DNA of 64,000 bases, taken from contig LSRY02000004.1 in the NCBI GenBank assembly GCA_001643675.2, forward strand, positions 750,001 through 814,000. The letters are read 5' to 3'. Shown here piece by piece: positions 50,501-60,713 of the stretch. The notes below the pieces were generated by a model, which had not been told where the DNA came from, did not search any database, and worked only from the letters and a program-made list of their open reading frames with translations. Each line of letters begins with the position of its first letter. The first letter of the stretch is position 1. Both the position numbers and the translations under genes were made by a program. The stretch is from Monocercomonoides exilis (taxonomy: Eukaryota > Preaxostyla > Oxymonadida > Polymastigidae).

Positions 50501-53500
50501 ACGCACAACGAAACAATTTATGTGTTGTCAAGGGTTTTCTCTGAGATTGACTTCATGTGAGATAAAGCCAGTAACAGGAATAACTTCTATTGGATTTGTG
50601 CCTTTTACAGCGACAAGTGGAATTATAATCGCCACAAATTTAGTGTGCTCATCATTTTCTTTGGAAAGCCAACCATTACTATCACTTGCTGGAATTAGTG
50701 TTATTGGGGAATTTAATCGTATAACAGTTGAATCAGTTAGCACAACAGCAGAATGTGGATTTTTTGAAGTTAAAAGCGGAAGCACATTGAAGATGAGTAA
50801 TTCTTTGATAACTTCATCAGTAACTCCATCGGCAAATGCCTTTCTTAAAACATCAACGGCAAGCACAATCGAGCTTGTAAACAACACTCTTTCTAATTTT
50901 GAAAGAAACGGTTTCAATGGCGGTTGCTTTGAATGCACCTTAACTGATGGTGCGTTCCTATCTGTGATTGGGGGATCTTTTAATAATTGCAAAATCGTTG
51001 GAGGGAATGGTGGGGCACTGAGCATTAAAATGGATGCTCAAAGTCGCTTTTGTATTGGAAATATATCAACAGCCGAAGACGTTGTCAGTTTTTCATCATG
51101 CTCCGCATCAAAAAAGACTGAGGAAAATACTGGTTTTGGAGGAGGAATATATTTACATGCAGAAGAAAATGCAAAGAATTTTGTTCTCAAGGAAATTTCT
51201 TTCAGCGTGTGCACAGCAGAGAAAGGAAATGATTTATTTGTTTATGGATACAACCTGTCTGCTATAATAAATGAAGATAGTTTTGCGTTTCATCCAACTC
51301 TCACAGACTTTTCAAAATTTGTTGGATTCGAAAAATGTACAACTGATACATCATATTGTATTCCACTTGTGGTGTTTCTATGGAACAACTTCACTTCAAA
51401 TGGTTTTGCAAGCGAATCGGAAGGAGGAGATTTCGGCAAATGCGGATTTTCTGAAGTTCCTTGTAAAACGATTGATCATTTGATATTAACTCGTTTGACG
51501 CCATTTTCTGCAGAACATAATACAATCACAATATTAAGTGAGGCGTCAATTCGCAAGACATCTGACATTTCATTTTCTTCTTCTCCATCTTTTTCGTCAC
51601 TTCCATCACTTATCATCAAAGGCAATTCATGTGGAACGAAATTATCTATTTTTGATGAGAAATTAGTTGACCAATCTTCATTATTGCATTCATCCATTGA
51701 GTTGTCCCTCATGAATCTCACCTTTTCACTTCCACCTTCTTTGAATGAAACAAGATCTTGGCTTGTTTCTTCGAATAAATCACTTTCTTTCTTTAACTGT
51801 TCACTTGAATTGAGAGAAGGAAATGGATTAACTTATTCTCTGATTTTTATTGAAGGAGGAACATTTTTTGCGAGTCAAATGGACATTGGATCCATTTCAT
51901 CTGAAATAGCGATATCAACAACTGCTCCATTGATTGTAATTCAAGTTACTGATTTGGCAAGTTTCATGAGCTGCTCATTTGAAAATGTCAATCATATGCA
52001 AGGTAATGGATCGTGCATTGAAGTTGAAAATCTATTAACCTCTGCAAAACTCATCATTAGCAACTGCACATTTTCAGAATGTTTTGCAACAGCAAAGGAA
52101 GGAGCTGGAGGAGCACTTCTTGGGAGCATTGCAGATGGCGCTTTTGTTGAAGTGAATGATTCATCATTCAATTCATGCAGAGTTACAGATGATGAATCAT
52201 TTGGAAGAAGGTTAGGTGGGGGCATGTATCTTGATTTCATTGGAACAACTTCACGCTTCCAGTTTTGCAACATATCATTTGAATCATGTGTTGCATGGAA
52301 AGGGAAGAATATATTTTTAAGAGCAGATTCTCTGTCAAGTAAAGTGACAAAAAAGACTATGAATTTCACATTTGATGTTGAAACAAGTGAAACACCTGAT
52401 TTAGATGAGCTTAGCGGAGCGGAGAATGGAAATACCAATTATATGATACCTCTCGTTCTTCTCTTGAGGAATTTTTCTGGTTCATGCTTTGTTGGAGGTG
52501 AAAACGGAATTGATGACTTCCTTTGTGGATTTGAAGATTATTCGTGCCAAACAATTTTATATGCAGGAGCATATCGCTTTGGCGCATCTAAAGCGCCAAT
52601 ACGCCTTCTTCCAACATTCTCGTTCAAAGATAGATTAAATCTGAATTCGCAAGCACTTTACATTGATTCTATAAAAGATGAAGCGCAGATACTTGTGGAG
52701 TCTAGTGGAAATGGAGAAGGGAATGCGCTAATTGAAACAAGCATTGAAGTTAACATTTCTGGAATATGCTTTGTACTACCTTCAACTTTTTCACCAAGTA
52801 CAAGAACAGCATTATTCAGTTGCAGCGCATCCTCGCTTTCTTTTTCTGGTTGCTCAATATCTGTTCCATCATTTTCATTGATGTATTCTTTTCTTGTTGC
52901 ATCAAATGGTACAATTATCCAGAATAAACTCAAAATATGCAACACAGCCTTTGAAACAACATCTGGATTTATTTTCAGAGGAGATGGAACAAAAGGATCA
53001 TTCATTCAAATTGACTTCCAAAATGTGACAACAGAAGCAGAAAATGGGTTAATTCGAGTTGATTCTGGTGCTTCTTTGTCTGTAGAAAATTCTCAAATAA
53101 CTGACAGTTCAATGATTTCAAGTGAAGTCATCCGCTCACAACTGACAACCGCAATGCAACTGAAAAATTCTTCATTCAGGAATATTGAAAGAAGAAGCGG
53201 GAATGGCGCATTACTTGTTGGAGCTGTGGGAGGAGGGAGGAAATATTCAATTGCTAACTGTTCGATAGAAAAGAGTTATTGCATCGAAAATGGAAATATA
53301 AAAGGAGGAGGAATTGTTGCGGAGGTGAAGAGGGATGGAGAATGGGAATTTGAGAAGAATAACGTGAAGGACTGCACAGTCGATGGATTGCACGGTTTTG
53401 GAGGAGGAATGTATCTTCGATTTGCAGAAGCGTCAGTGAAGTATTCAATGAAAAACAATCATTTTGAGTCGAACAATGCGAAGCTTGGGAAAGATGTGTA

Positions 53501-56500
53501 TTTGATAGCCCCTGACGCGCGAGTTGTGCTGAATATTATTTATTGGGAAGGATCAGTAAAAGAATCAGATGAAACGAACACAAAATGGGTAAGTGACGAT
53601 TCTACACCTCAAGAAATAAATATGTCAATATTGCTTTATATGTTTCCTCAGTCAGACGAAATTGTGTATGTAGAAAGTGGAGGGTCTAATGTTGTTGTTT
53701 GTGGATTTATAGACATGCCTTGCTCGAGCATTTATCGTGCGTTTGCAGCTTTAAGAGAAAGTCAAAGCATCATTCATTTGAACGACAAAAATGAGCTTAA
53801 TGATACAATTGAATCATATGGAAAGCCACTCACAATTGAAGGAGAAAGGACAGTAAGATCAGAGCTGACAATTGATGAATGTGGCTGCTTTTCTTTGAGT
53901 GCAGGAACGGATGCAACACTATTTACGCTTTCTCAGCTTATTTTCGTTTTGCCTCTTCCGCAGCAAGGAGCACAAAGCATGGTTAACTCTATGATTTTTG
54001 TCAGGGTAGGTCGATTTTCTGTTGTTAATTGTCTCTTTGGAACAAATGGTGACTCATTCGTTGCAACAGGCATGTTTATTTCGTCGGTGGTTGGAGGATT
54101 CTTCAGTCTTGATTCAGTTTCATTCTCAAAACTAAAATTTTCTGGAGAAAGTGGGATTACACACACAAGTTGTGGAAGAGTATTGATGGAAAATTGTAAT
54201 GTAACTTATGTTTCAAGTGAAGGAGAAGGATTAATAATAAGTGAAGCAGGAAGCATCGTATCTTTTGAGGATGTTCAAGTGAAGGCAAACGAAAACGGGA
54301 ATGGATATTTCTTGAAAACTATTAATGCGAATCAGATTGAAATATCGGAAGGATGCACTTTTCAAGGAATTCATTCTGCAGCAAATGATGGGGGTTTCCT
54401 TCATTGTGAAATGAGCGATGAAGGAGAATTGAGTATTAAAGACTCAAAGATTCTATTGTGCTCCGTTTCAACGTTAAGCGGAAGGGGAGGAGGAATATTC
54501 TTGCATCTATTATCTGAAGCAAATTGCAATTATCAGTTTACCAATATTTTCTTTTCAGAAAATGCTGCAAAATATGGGAAAGATATTTTCTTTTCTTGTG
54601 TTGATTTGAACAAAAGCGTAAGCTCTTCGAGATTTGAAGCACTCATTGGAGACGAAATGGGAGCAGCAATTGAAATGGAAGGAATGGACGAACTAGTCTT
54701 TAATGAAGCTCCAATTGATTTGTTTTTGTTTTTGATACAGAGAAAGGCGGGAGAAATCATTATTTCAGATCTTGCATTTGATATATTGGGCTGTGGAACA
54801 GAAGAATATCCTTGTAATTCATTCTGGAGGGGTTATATGAACATCAATTTTATGCTTTCTAAAAAGACACTGAATATCATGCAATCAACAAAGGTAACAG
54901 ATGCTTTTGACTTGTCAGGATTCACTGTACGTTCATCTGATGGATTTTCATATTGTTCAATTTTTGTTGATTCAACAATTTCTTCATCTTTGCCTTCTTC
55001 ATCATCTTCATTAGCTGTTTTTACATCCTCGTCAGAAACAAGTTTTCAACGAATAACATTTCACATTCCTTCTAATTTCACTTCTGATCATCGAAATTTG
55101 TTTTCCTCAAATTCTGAAAGCGAGCTTTCATTTATCAATATCACATTCTCCTCGTTATCATCTTCATCATCTTGTTCATTGGACTATAAATTGATAACTG
55201 CAGCAGGCAATTTTGTTTTGTTGAAGAGATGTGTTGTCAAATCGCTTTTATTTTCTGAGGCGCCGCTGCTGTTAATGTGCTTTTCAAATATCAGTGAATG
55301 TAATTTCGAAGGTATTTCATCATTGAATTGTGAAGAAGGAGGAATTATGAAAGTTGCATTGAGTGAAGATAATAAAATGATAATTGAAAACAGCTCGATG
55401 AAGCTGTGCTCTTGTTCATTGAGCAATGGAAGAGGAGGGGCTGTATTCATCAACTGCTCATCAGCAAATCAGAAATTACCTTTTAAATTTAACTCGACAA
55501 TATTTGAAGAGAATAACGCATTTACTGGTAAGAATGTATTCATCATAAGTTCTGATTTGAACCAAACTGTGTCAGAGCTTTCTTTTGCATTTGATTATTC
55601 GATATTTGCTGATGACTCAAATGCATTTTCTGGAAGCGATGGAAGGTCAATCGATGTGGATCTATTTCGATATCTAATTTGGTATCAATCTGATGCAGTT
55701 TATCTGTCTTCAACTGGGTGCGATGTTAAGCGGTGCGGAAGCGAGGCAGATCCATGTGAAAGCTTTTGGAAAGGGATGATGCAAGTGGATGGAGAAGCTT
55801 CGCGAAAGAAAATGATTATTGACGGATCAACAATCATCAGAGACATATTTGACTTGTCAAATTTCTCTGTTGAATCACAAAAAAGTGAAATTGAAGAGGA
55901 AGTTAAGTCTGCACTAAATATGGATATAAATTCTATGATCAAAAATCAATATTTTTTGCTTCTCAAATCAATTTCTATTTTCACTTTGGCCTCTTTTATG
56001 AATGCAGAAAAGACTGTAATTTTGAACGAAATAGGTGAGCTGCAATTTAGCGATTGTGCTCTTTCTTCATATGCATCGACACAGCAGCCAGGGGATTATT
56101 CATTTGTAATTTCTAAAAGTGGAATTGTTAAAGCAGATAAACTTTTAATCCAATACATCAATGCGATTCAGTCAATTTTCATTCTGGAAAGGAATTGTAA
56201 ATGTGAGCTCTCAAAAATTTCTGTCAACTCAATTCGAATGGTTTCAGGCTGTATGTTCTGTTTTGTTGACGTTACAGCAAAAGCTCAATATATCAAAACA
56301 GAATTTGTGTGCTTCAATTCAAGCTTCACAACAATAACTGGAGAAGATAACAAGCCTGCTTGTCTTTCCGTTGAGAAGAATGAACCCCTTGTGCTGGAGA
56401 TAAATAACACAATATTTGATTCGTGCAAAGCAAATGTTTCAGAAAAGGGAGGGATGGAATATTTTGTGCTGAACGAAGAGAGTTCGATGAGGATGTCCCA

Positions 56501-59372
56501 GTGCCAAATTGTACAATGCGGATGTTCGAAGCAGATAGGAAAGGGAGGTGGGATCTTCATTTTTTCTGAGTTATTTGGAAAACTTGATTTTGCTTTCATA
56601 AAATGCTACTTTGATGGAAATGTTGCTTGGAAAGGAAAAGACGTTTTCGTGGAATGTCGGAATATTGAATCTCAAATAAATGAAACACAATTTCTATTTG
56701 AATTTCAAGAAGAGAACGAAAAGATGAATTACGACATCTTTGGAATTGATGCGGTTTACGACGAACCTATTGATTTAATGGACTTCATCACAATTTATCA
56801 GCAAAACACCATCATTGTGTCTTCAGCCCAATCAAAAAATGGCAATAATAGTCGTCAATGTGGAACTACAAAACTACCATGCAGAACAGTTGGATATGGA
56901 ACAAATCATTTGTTTGGCAAATTTCTAAGAATGCTTGTGGTAGATGAAGAAGGCGCTATTGAACAAGAAGTCATTTTTGAAGATTTGACTTTTAAATCAC
57001 TGAACAAACTGAATGCAGATGTGCTTTTTGAAGGAAATCCTCAGAAAACGAGAGATTATTTAATAGAAGCAAAATCAGATGTATCGATTAAGTTTCTATC
57101 ATTTAATTTTACTTTTTCTCAAATTGAGCACAATCACGTTCTTCATATCAGCAACGGAACACTAACGGTTTTCAATTGCAATTTTGCTTCAGCAGATAGT
57201 CAACAACATTTGTCTGTGCACAATCTTTTTTGTGCTGAATCAACAAATTTCACTCTCCAAGAAGTGAATATTCATGACTTGAATTGCTTTTCTTTAGTGC
57301 AATCAAAAGAAGGCAGTTTATTGATAAAAGAAGCGGAAATTGTGAATGTTATTTGCGAAGATTACGGAATTGGCATTGAGGATTCCGAACTGACTATCTC
57401 TTCTTCATGCTTCGAAAAAGTTAAAGCAAATTCGATAAAAGCGGTCGCTTTTGTCAACATTTCTAATGACAAAATTTTTTATGCTGCAAACTGTTCATTT
57501 GTGGAATGTTCTTCTCTATCCAAAAAAGGAAAATGTGTTCAACTGATTCATTCAAGAACTTCAACAATTGAATCGTGTTTGTTTTCACTCAACGAGCAAA
57601 GAAAACAAAGAATTCAAACGAATCATATTCTTGAAGAAATCTGTCGTTGGAATGGTTCGTTTGTTGATTTGGAGAATTGTTCAACAAAAATAAAAGACTC
57701 TATATTTGCAAATAGTGAAAATGGAGCGTTAACCATCAAAGGAAAAGAAACAATTATTGAAAATTGTGAGTTCAGAAACAACAGCAAAGAAATAGACGGA
57801 TATCTTTCAGCAAGAAGAAATATCATTTGCACTGGTGGTGGATCATTGAACATAAAAAGCATGAAAGGTGGAGATGAAGCACTCCCAAATGCATCACTAT
57901 GGATATTAAATGAAGGATGTGAGTTGGCAGGGATAGCATCAAGTAGATCATCGGCGTTTTTCATCCCAAGTCTGGAAATGGTGGAAAGAACTGAGAAAGA
58001 AGGAAATGAAGGGAAAACAGAGCTAAAATTTAGAGGTGCGCTTCTTCTACCGTGCAACCTATCGTTCCAGATGATGACAACAGTTGACGATACGTTGACT
58101 ATTGAAAAGTACGATTTTGAGGATAATGGTTTTATCTCAGAAAGCGAAATTCACGGAATGATTTTAGCGACTATTTTTTCATCAACATCGGATGATGCAG
58201 AAATATCGGTGAGTATTTTGTTTGGTGATATAGAATCTCCTTCAACGACAAACGCGATTGTTGTGAAGAACAAGACAATACAAAAGGATGAGCAGAATGT
58301 GGATGTTACAGAAATGAAAAGTGATGTTAAAGAAAAGGCAGAGTGGAGTTTAATTGGATTTATTGTGTGTTTAATTGTTCTTGTAATGGTTGTTTGTGGA
58401 ACTGTTGTGTTAGGAGTTATTTTGTGGAAGAAACAGAAAGCGGCGAAAAAGATAAAAGAAAGAATCGAAATAGGAATGATAGAGAATACGGAAAAGATGG
58501 AAATGACAACTGAAAACGAGGAATCGAAATTTTTAGGAAGAGAAAACTGCACAGAATTTGAGAAAGGAAGATTGAATTCATCTGTTCATTTGATTGATGA
58601 GGAAAAATTGGGAAAAAATGAAGTTGAAAAAATTATGATTGAGAATGATCTTGAAGAAGAAGATTTTATAATGAACTCTGGAAAGAATCTTATTGAGATA
58701 TGTACAATTAAAGAAGCTTTCATTACCGAGGAAGATGAAGTTAAAGAAGTGGATAAGATGGAGCAAAACTTCGAATTGAACGATATTAAAGAAATTAATA
58801 CAGAGAAAAAGACAAGGAAGAAAGTAAAGAAAAGCAAACGAAAAAAAGGAGCGAAAGGAAGTAAATTGAATAACCTGGAGAGTGAAAGCAAAGATGAAGC
58901 TAAAACAGAAGGGGGTATTGGGCTTAGAGAAAATGCAGAAGTTTTGCTTGTGTCATTTGATCAGCTAGATGAAAATGAAGCGAACATAGAACGTTTACAA
59001 GAATGCTCACGATTATTAACTTCCTCCTCCTTATCATCGAATTCGTCTTCATCGAATGAGCATTTTTCTAAAAGTGTAAAAAGTGAAGAAGTTCACGATA
59101 ACTTAAGATTGGACGAATCAAATCGATTGAATGAATCTACAAATGATGACAATTCTTTTACGAAATCATGCGAAAAGAATGACTCAGCAGAAAATGAAGC
59201 AGATGAAGAGATTATCGGAAAAGTATTACACTGTGATGAAACAGTTTATGAAAAAGAAGAGCAAACAAAGAAGAAGAGGAAGAAGAAGAAGAAGAAAGGA
59301 AAGGAAATTATTGTGAATGAGACTAAGAATGATGAAAGAGAATTTGATGAAGTGATACAATGTGTGTTTTAA
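47583..59372 (+). CDS. Giant membrane-anchored beta-helix surface protein, 3929 aa
   Basis: Intronless 11.8-kb frame. Residues 1-22 form a signal peptide (MSCFVLYFNLLIFNIFDCNV). The next 3560 residues are extracellular: short strands rich in Asn, Ser, Gly and Cys in the manner of right-handed parallel beta-helix (pectate-lyase-like) repeats, with many N-glycosylation sequons. Eight copies of a CGxxxxxCxT/S motif begin at Cys 543, 884, 1287, 1648, 2040, 2404, 2718 and 3093, spaced 314-403 residues, marking repeated modules; each is preceded by a segment ending in GKDVF/GKNIF-type strands and by GGG-rich turns. A membrane helix (LIGFIVCLIVLVMVVCGTVV, about 3588-3612) follows, then a cytoplasmic tail of about 310 residues that is highly charged, ending in a Lys-rich block. 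It is probably an adhesin or glycocalyx protein. No sortase or GPI signal applies. Confidence 0.85.
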   Translation: MSCFVLYFNLLIFNIFDCNVECSQYMKDVYTNEQLDLIYDFFDKKLSTTFSDHYRSVFKKITWNGDYGNEGLNACGGSVITSTLSEKSFFNMKNSTFSLHNVNVFPLHCNYVVGCSDSSSFRLSSCQLKIFDSKIKNFIRINSSIVNLNNFSLSFGARSFFPNQLAIGVDDSYLCTLQNSLSISSSIFSSFILSTHDFLSHRCLSSINLQNSLFYNISLLKSSCSSTEGDVKFPSEQNTMIASCVMENTDNGYDGGIVSGMRVCRGTFRARNSSFLLSSRSSCQRISHDSSVETDIDGCLFVKLKTNEFGGAICHNSSGDCMVRNSEFIECYSSAGGACLLRYSGNMTLSGCNFSNCSSNGWAGSVDTYCNSKNYHINCDYSNSSTNWGGGSVALMYSSPGDCMTEVSFSHGKLNQSDLESGGGVWCTNSFALVFSECSFCSCLSVNSVGGAMAFSARVFDSLSTKLSFCFFEGNEAKGVGADIYASEEWSSIFVKENVHICRSISVSQTLVWVGSDDRSDLFIRYFSPIEVNSFNGIDNPLCGCQDRKCRTIKYSFSVANPSASPNHINVAAGQFEEEGINISKLDIAVTGRIDETTIISKVSNVSLFSLSEGKLSFDSFSIIHSSQTAESASQSLIFVSSNGIFNIKNCKISTDTSQQNEFSSPFLDIIRGSVTIVNCEIGSVVFLNTPLIRASDSAELILTNTKIIAIHRNLGNGAAIESEMVSDGIIKINNVTLSDCRCLSGNGGGICCLMRSGNVFDIGNSAAALFSSCAVPVSAAKKGKGGGIFLIVEDSECDFSLKNLTFSNCSAWKGRNLFVDAPTLKDIMYNSSIGFSRTGMNDEDLMGYEQGYRDIPVPLIPYLKSFSSPAFVGGMKERDFNACGFIDYPCSTIEKAVSVRFHNSAKSLILRSGFVWKEEIELSGYDWSFQCEETGDEIIVAPSVEPTSQALITANQQTQFINVIFLLPETLSRTTKQFMCCQGFSLRLTSCEIKPVTGITSIGFVPFTATSGIIIATNLVCSSFSLESQPLLSLAGISVIGEFNRITVESVSTTAECGFFEVKSGSTLKMSNSLITSSVTPSANAFLKTSTASTIELVNNTLSNFERNGFNGGCFECTLTDGAFLSVIGGSFNNCKIVGGNGGALSIKMDAQSRFCIGNISTAEDVVSFSSCSASKKTEENTGFGGGIYLHAEENAKNFVLKEISFSVCTAEKGNDLFVYGYNLSAIINEDSFAFHPTLTDFSKFVGFEKCTTDTSYCIPLVVFLWNNFTSNGFASESEGGDFGKCGFSEVPCKTIDHLILTRLTPFSAEHNTITILSEASIRKTSDISFSSSPSFSSLPSLIIKGNSCGTKLSIFDEKLVDQSSLLHSSIELSLMNLTFSLPPSLNETRSWLVSSNKSLSFFNCSLELREGNGLTYSLIFIEGGTFFASQMDIGSISSEIAISTTAPLIVIQVTDLASFMSCSFENVNHMQGNGSCIEVENLLTSAKLIISNCTFSECFATAKEGAGGALLGSIADGAFVEVNDSSFNSCRVTDDESFGRRLGGGMYLDFIGTTSRFQFCNISFESCVAWKGKNIFLRADSLSSKVTKKTMNFTFDVETSETPDLDELSGAENGNTNYMIPLVLLLRNFSGSCFVGGENGIDDFLCGFEDYSCQTILYAGAYRFGASKAPIRLLPTFSFKDRLNLNSQALYIDSIKDEAQILVESSGNGEGNALIETSIEVNISGICFVLPSTFSPSTRTALFSCSASSLSFSGCSISVPSFSLMYSFLVASNGTIIQNKLKICNTAFETTSGFIFRGDGTKGSFIQIDFQNVTTEAENGLIRVDSGASLSVENSQITDSSMISSEVIRSQLTTAMQLKNSSFRNIERRSGNGALLVGAVGGGRKYSIANCSIEKSYCIENGNIKGGGIVAEVKRDGEWEFEKNNVKDCTVDGLHGFGGGMYLRFAEASVKYSMKNNHFESNNAKLGKDVYLIAPDARVVLNIIYWEGSVKESDETNTKWVSDDSTPQEINMSILLYMFPQSDEIVYVESGGSNVVVCGFIDMPCSSIYRAFAALRESQSIIHLNDKNELNDTIESYGKPLTIEGERTVRSELTIDECGCFSLSAGTDATLFTLSQLIFVLPLPQQGAQSMVNSMIFVRVGRFSVVNCLFGTNGDSFVATGMFISSVVGGFFSLDSVSFSKLKFSGESGITHTSCGRVLMENCNVTYVSSEGEGLIISEAGSIVSFEDVQVKANENGNGYFLKTINANQIEISEGCTFQGIHSAANDGGFLHCEMSDEGELSIKDSKILLCSVSTLSGRGGGIFLHLLSEANCNYQFTNIFFSENAAKYGKDIFFSCVDLNKSVSSSRFEALIGDEMGAAIEMEGMDELVFNEAPIDLFLFLIQRKAGEIIISDLAFDILGCGTEEYPCNSFWRGYMNINFMLSKKTLNIMQSTKVTDAFDLSGFTVRSSDGFSYCSIFVDSTISSSLPSSSSSLAVFTSSSETSFQRITFHIPSNFTSDHRNLFSSNSESELSFINITFSSLSSSSSCSLDYKLITAAGNFVLLKRCVVKSLLFSEAPLLLMCFSNISECNFEGISSLNCEEGGIMKVALSEDNKMIIENSSMKLCSCSLSNGRGGAVFINCSSANQKLPFKFNSTIFEENNAFTGKNVFIISSDLNQTVSELSFAFDYSIFADDSNAFSGSDGRSIDVDLFRYLIWYQSDAVYLSSTGCDVKRCGSEADPCESFWKGMMQVDGEASRKKMIIDGSTIIRDIFDLSNFSVESQKSEIEEEVKSALNMDINSMIKNQYFLLLKSISIFTLASFMNAEKTVILNEIGELQFSDCALSSYASTQQPGDYSFVISKSGIVKADKLLIQYINAIQSIFILERNCKCELSKISVNSIRMVSGCMFCFVDVTAKAQYIKTEFVCFNSSFTTITGEDNKPACLSVEKNEPLVLEINNTIFDSCKANVSEKGGMEYFVLNEESSMRMSQCQIVQCGCSKQIGKGGGIFIFSELFGKLDFAFIKCYFDGNVAWKGKDVFVECRNIESQINETQFLFEFQEENEKMNYDIFGIDAVYDEPIDLMDFITIYQQNTIIVSSAQSKNGNNSRQCGTTKLPCRTVGYGTNHLFGKFLRMLVVDEEGAIEQEVIFEDLTFKSLNKLNADVLFEGNPQKTRDYLIEAKSDVSIKFLSFNFTFSQIEHNHVLHISNGTLTVFNCNFASADSQQHLSVHNLFCAESTNFTLQEVNIHDLNCFSLVQSKEGSLLIKEAEIVNVICEDYGIGIEDSELTISSSCFEKVKANSIKAVAFVNISNDKIFYAANCSFVECSSLSKKGKCVQLIHSRTSTIESCLFSLNEQRKQRIQTNHILEEICRWNGSFVDLENCSTKIKDSIFANSENGALTIKGKETIIENCEFRNNSKEIDGYLSARRNIICTGGGSLNIKSMKGGDEALPNASLWILNEGCELAGIASSRSSAFFIPSLEMVERTEKEGNEGKTELKFRGALLLPCNLSFQMMTTVDDTLTIEKYDFEDNGFISESEIHGMILATIFSSTSDDAEISVSILFGDIESPSTTNAIVVKNKTIQKDEQNVDVTEMKSDVKEKAEWSLIGFIVCLIVLVMVVCGTVVLGVILWKKQKAAKKIKERIEIGMIENTEKMEMTTENEESKFLGRENCTEFEKGRLNSSVHLIDEEKLGKNEVEKIMIENDLEEEDFIMNSGKNLIEICTIKEAFITEEDEVKEVDKMEQNFELNDIKEINTEKKTRKKVKKSKRKKGAKGSKLNNLESESKDEAKTEGGIGLRENAEVLLVSFDQLDENEANIERLQECSRLLTSSSLSSNSSSSNEHFSKSVKSEEVHDNLRLDESNRLNESTNDDNSFTKSCEKNDSAENEADEEIIGKVLHCDETVYEKEEQTKKKRKKKKKKGKEIIVNETKNDEREFDEVIQCVF

Positions 59373-60229
59373 ATAGAGTGAAAATGAAGATGTTTGAAAG
59401 AAAGTTAAATCATAAGAATGAAAATGTTATTTGAATGATGGACAGTAAGTCATGCAAATATTATATTTTATTATAATCTCATCGTACTACAAACAATTAT
59501 TCTCATTTAATGTGTTTTCTAGAGATTAATGAAGTTACATTTTGTGATTTAACACAATTCATTCAGTTTTTTAAATTAATGTGAAGAGAATGAAGAGATA
59601 GAGTTATTAATGTTACAAATTCATATGTAGTCCTGTTTTATGTAGTAACTATGTTTATGTAATATTTGGTACTGTTTACATATGTTATATGTCTTCTATT
59701 TTTTTTTTTTAATTAAAGCTTTTTAATAAATACATACACATTTGAACTTTTTTATTTCTCTTTTCAAACTATATCATTTTTTGTCTTTCTGTTTGACAAT
59801 TATTTTTTATCATTTCAACATTGAATCAAATTTGATTTTAACAATTTTTACTGTTTTATGAAAATTATTGGATAATTTAAATATCCGAACTTTTTTATTT
59901 TTCAAATATAATAAAATAAATAATTTTTTCTTTGAAGTGGAAAAAAGATCCAATAAATCGAAATGATTCACAAATAGCAATTGAGTCATTTCTTACAGAA
60001 ATACATTAAATCTAGAATGTTTGAATAAACCTCTGTGACATGACAAGTGAAAATTGAAACAATGAAAAAATGACTGACAAGATATTTATGATTTGTCATA
60101 TATGGTAATTTATTGCAATTTCGCAATTCTTAATTACTGTGAAAAATAAGAATGAAGATCTAAATATATCAATTCTTATAATAATGAAATAATCAATTTC
60201 TTAATTAATATGATCAAGTTCCCAAAATA
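59373..60229. other. AT-rich spacer after the surface-protein gene
   Basis: Contains the presumed 3' UTR and no recognisable gene. It precedes a hairpin element. Confidence 0.5.
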
Positions 60230-60607
60230 CACTTTGTGTAAAAAATACCGGAAATCGCAAAAAATACCGGACAAGATCGATATCTCGATAACTGCAAGAA
60301 GAAAAATTCTGTTAATTTTCCTCAAAATATATCTCATCAATGCAAATTCATTTGATACACAAAACTTTCAAAGCAGCTTCATTTGTGCTCAGAAAAAAAT
60401 TGATTTCGAAATTTCGGAGAAACTCAAAATCCTATTTCTCTGAGATTTTTATAATAATTTTCTCTGTGCACAAATGAAGCTATTTTGAAATTCACGTTTA
60501 TCTAATGTGTTTGTATTGATGAGATATATTTTGAGGAAAATTAACAGAATTTTTCTTCTTGCAGTTATTGAGATATCGATCTTGTCCGGTATTTTTTGCA
60601 CAAACTG
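60230..60607. mobile_element. Hairpin element, copy 2 (same family as 20025-20384)
   Basis: 378-bp TA-flanked foldback. Left end CACTTTGTGTAAAAAATACC and right end complementing to CAGTTTGTGCAAAAAATACC. The left arm carries an extra 19-base duplication of the AAAAAATACCGG region. The arms share with copy 1 the blocks ACCGGACAAGATCGAT, TTTTCCTCAAAATATATCTC and ATTTGATACACAAAACTTTC. The arms have diverged from each other more than in copy 1, so this insertion looks older. Confidence 0.78.
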
Positions 60608-60713
60608 TATATTTTTTCTACAGGAAATGTCAGTTTAAAATTTTTTTTGTTTTTATTTGTCATTGACTGTCATCGACCGTCACTGGCAAAAAAGAAAAAG
60701 ACAGATGGGACAT

